Below, in pieces: positions 61,851 to 64,000 of a stretch of DNA of 64,000 nucleotides. The notes under the pieces were generated by a model. It saw nothing but the letters and a program-made list of their open reading frames with translations, made no database searches and had not been told where the DNA came from. Source of the stretch: Amphiduros pacificus (Eukaryota > Annelida > Polychaeta > Phyllodocida > Hesionidae); contig OX439008.1 of the NCBI GenBank assembly GCA_949316495.1, positions 18,299,290 to 18,363,289 of the forward strand, given 5' to 3'. Numbering within the stretch: position 1 is the first letter of the stretch; the number at the start of each line of letters is the position of its first letter. A program made the translations under genes and the position numbers.

Positions 61851-64000
61851 TTAGGAGGAGGGTCCCAACCAACAATTTCAACTGAAACTCAGGGCGATCG
61901 GTGGCGATAGCAGTCCAAAACCTCTTCATAGTTGATACCATGTTAGGTCTGACCACTTGTATGTCTGATACTAGAGAATTAGGACTATCGTAGACGCTCC
62001 CCTCTCTTATATCCAGATCATACTTTATAGAGCCATGCATCATTGGAGGGCCAATTTCTCTATAGTGTAGCAACTAGGCTCCCTCTGGTAGGTACTACTA
62101 GCTCACACTAAGCACCAATCTTTAACGAGTCCACTCTTTTCACTTACCATCTAGTATAGCCAACTTACCCCGTGGGAGGTATTGTTTGCTTTACTAGTGC
62201 ACCCTCAGAGGTCTTTGTTATGTGTGCATTTTCTGAGTATACTCTGCCAACCTGTTGATGAATTCCCAGAGTTGATACTACTGCACTACCAGATTTGGTT
62301 TCTATTAGTAGCGCTACTAAGTCCAATTACCTAGTAACTTCACTACTAGGGTGCAAGGTGCTATGATGCATACTAATCAGTCTAGTCCTACTCTCATGGG
62401 CTTGAGGAGTTTCACTGACTAATTAAGGCTCTTGTAACTGACTCTGACCTCTAATTTATGCACAAACTCACAAGGACCATCCTGTTGAGATCCTCTTCTA
62501 AGACTCTCAAACCCCTTGAAATCAATCCATTGGTACTACAGAAGAACCAACATTTCATCCAAATTCCATTAGCTCATCCCTGCTACATCATTGGAGACAT
62601 CATCCTCCTCTTCCAGCCCTTGTGAATTATGTGTACATTTTAGTCAGTTACCTTCTGTTGTGACTGGGCAACTGACTTAACGGCACCCATCAGAACTTGA
62701 GAGTTATGACCCGTACCACCAGTCAGCCAGCTACCCTCCATCATGTCATACCACAACAGGACCGAGTCTTTTCCAACTGTCCAGACCTTGACTGCCAACT
62801 CTGATGAATAACTTGAAGGTGGACAGTTAGGCCCATCAGCATATGAGTAGCTACCTGGGTCAGTACTCGGAATTCCATACATCCTCATGACCATTCTTCC
62901 AGATCTGACTATGAGTAACAGCCATGAAGATATTATCTTCTTCCACCCAGCTTTCTGTTTCTATTGTATATATATAACATCCAGCTGTGCGAGGTTTCCT
63001 CTGATACCGTTGTTTGTCTAGATATCCGAGGATCTGCCCAATTAGGTCCTAGCCTTTACTTCCGTCCCAACCTCAACTGTATATCTGGGATATTACTTGA
63101 AGGTGGACTGTTTTGACCCATCTTACATCCAGCTGTGTGAGGTCTCCTCTGATACCGCTGTTTGTCAAGATATCTGAGGGTCTACCAAATAAGTTCTAGT
63201 CTTTCCTTTTGTCCCAACCTTACCTTGTAATCTGGGATATTACTTGAAGGTGGACTGTTATGACCCATATTGCAGATAACCATACACCATCCATGTCCCC
63301 TTTAGCCAAATTAGCCATATGGACCATTGTATGGACTTCTTGGTATTCAGTGGAATTGACTTCCTTCAGCTTAAATGGGTTGACTGAAACTCTGAGCCCT
63401 GATGAAAACCCACAGCTTTCTCTTTGGACACAGACAGAAATCTGTGTAGTTTCTTTAACGAGATCTATATCTGGACCAGTGCTTAGACTTTAAGGAATTT
63501 CCCCTGATGAGATTCCCCATCTTCTTATCAAGCATCATGGTCTTCTTACTGAGAGCTTTATTTAGCCAAACTGATGTTGTGCTCTACCACACATCTTTTT
63601 GTTTCTTGTTTGGAACTAAGGAATCTGTGTTATCCCTACTGATATCTTTGTTCCTTCCAATTAGTATCTAAGCTCTACACAGTATATATACATATATCTA
63701 TATATAGCAGCTTGGCCTCTTTATTTATGTTTGGCCCAAACTGGAGCTTTGGTGCTTCAACTTTGAGTCCCATATATTTCCAATATTCTCTCCTTTAGAT
63801 TAAGAACTTAGCCAAGAATTTGGATCTTGAGGCCAGTATAAAGAAATTGTCCAGTCCGTGAGCATGTTGGGAAATTTTCAGTCCCAAAGTCATATACTGG
63901 GAGACACTGATATAATAACACAGGATATTTACATTTCCTTAAGTTATCATTAGATGCGCCAACTAATGATTGCATATTGTTTGCAATACAACTTCTCTCC
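61851..64000. other. DYNC2H1 upstream intron, probably filled by a decayed element
   Basis: No DYNC2H1 exon was found here, although the preceding protein segment is expected. The sequence has higher GC and a different texture from neighbouring introns, and is likely part of the same interspersed element as 61487-61850. No domain was recognised. Confidence 0.4.
62977..63272. repeat. 147-bp tandem duplication
   Basis: Two copies, about 62977-63123 and 63124-63272. Both begin ACATCCAGCTGTG and end ACTTGAAGGTGGACTGTT plus ATGACCCAT or TTGACCCAT. A partial third copy of the end (ACTTGAAGGTGGACAGTT) lies near 62811. Confidence 0.85.

Overview
The window is nuclear DNA from an animal, most likely a lophotrochozoan and probably a mollusc. 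The genes are intron-rich with GT-AG splice sites, the background is AT-rich, and about a fifth of the sequence is tandem repeats. The products (receptor tyrosine phosphatase, RFC3, cytoplasmic dynein-2 heavy chain, an ankyrin protein, an HtrL/YibB-like protein) are of metazoan type. The species call is inference. Exons were set by hand from open frame, splice sites, phase and remembered family sequences.

Layout: (1) 1-5.7 kb: two related 28-bp minisatellites, then the last four exons (2725-4005, +) of a receptor tyrosine phosphatase D2 domain, with a 44-bp minisatellite directly after the stop codon. (2) 5.7-8.6 kb: mostly unique intergenic DNA, then a TA microsatellite inside a perfect 30-bp inverted repeat. 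(3) 9.1-19.4 kb: a complete RFC3 gene on the minus strand (8 exons, 356 codons); its introns hold a 41-bp minisatellite, two nested LINEs and two smaller repeats built from exon edges. (4) 20.3-22.5 kb: a complete five-exon ankyrin-repeat gene (+), head-to-head with RFC3. (5) 25.9-46.0 kb: an HtrL/YibB-like gene (+) with what look like two alternative starts, one giving a type II membrane anchor and one a signal peptide. Its 16-kb intron holds six minisatellites and a 3.35-kb terminal-inverted-repeat transposon. (6) 46-52 kb: intergenic, with a 1.8-kb 21-bp minisatellite. (7) 52.0-61.3 kb: the last 14 exons of DYNC2H1 on the minus strand, continuing beyond the window, with more minisatellites and fossil retroelement-like pieces.

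The genes share no pathway; RFC3 serves DNA replication and DYNC2H1 serves intraflagellar transport. The most striking feature is shared architecture. At five exon edges in three unrelated genes, the flanking tandem repeat contains a copy of the exon edge itself: the 5' splice site at three, the 3' splice site at one, the stop-codon region at one. That suggests a recurring process that starts minisatellites at exon borders, or keeps them there, and so multiplies splice sites.
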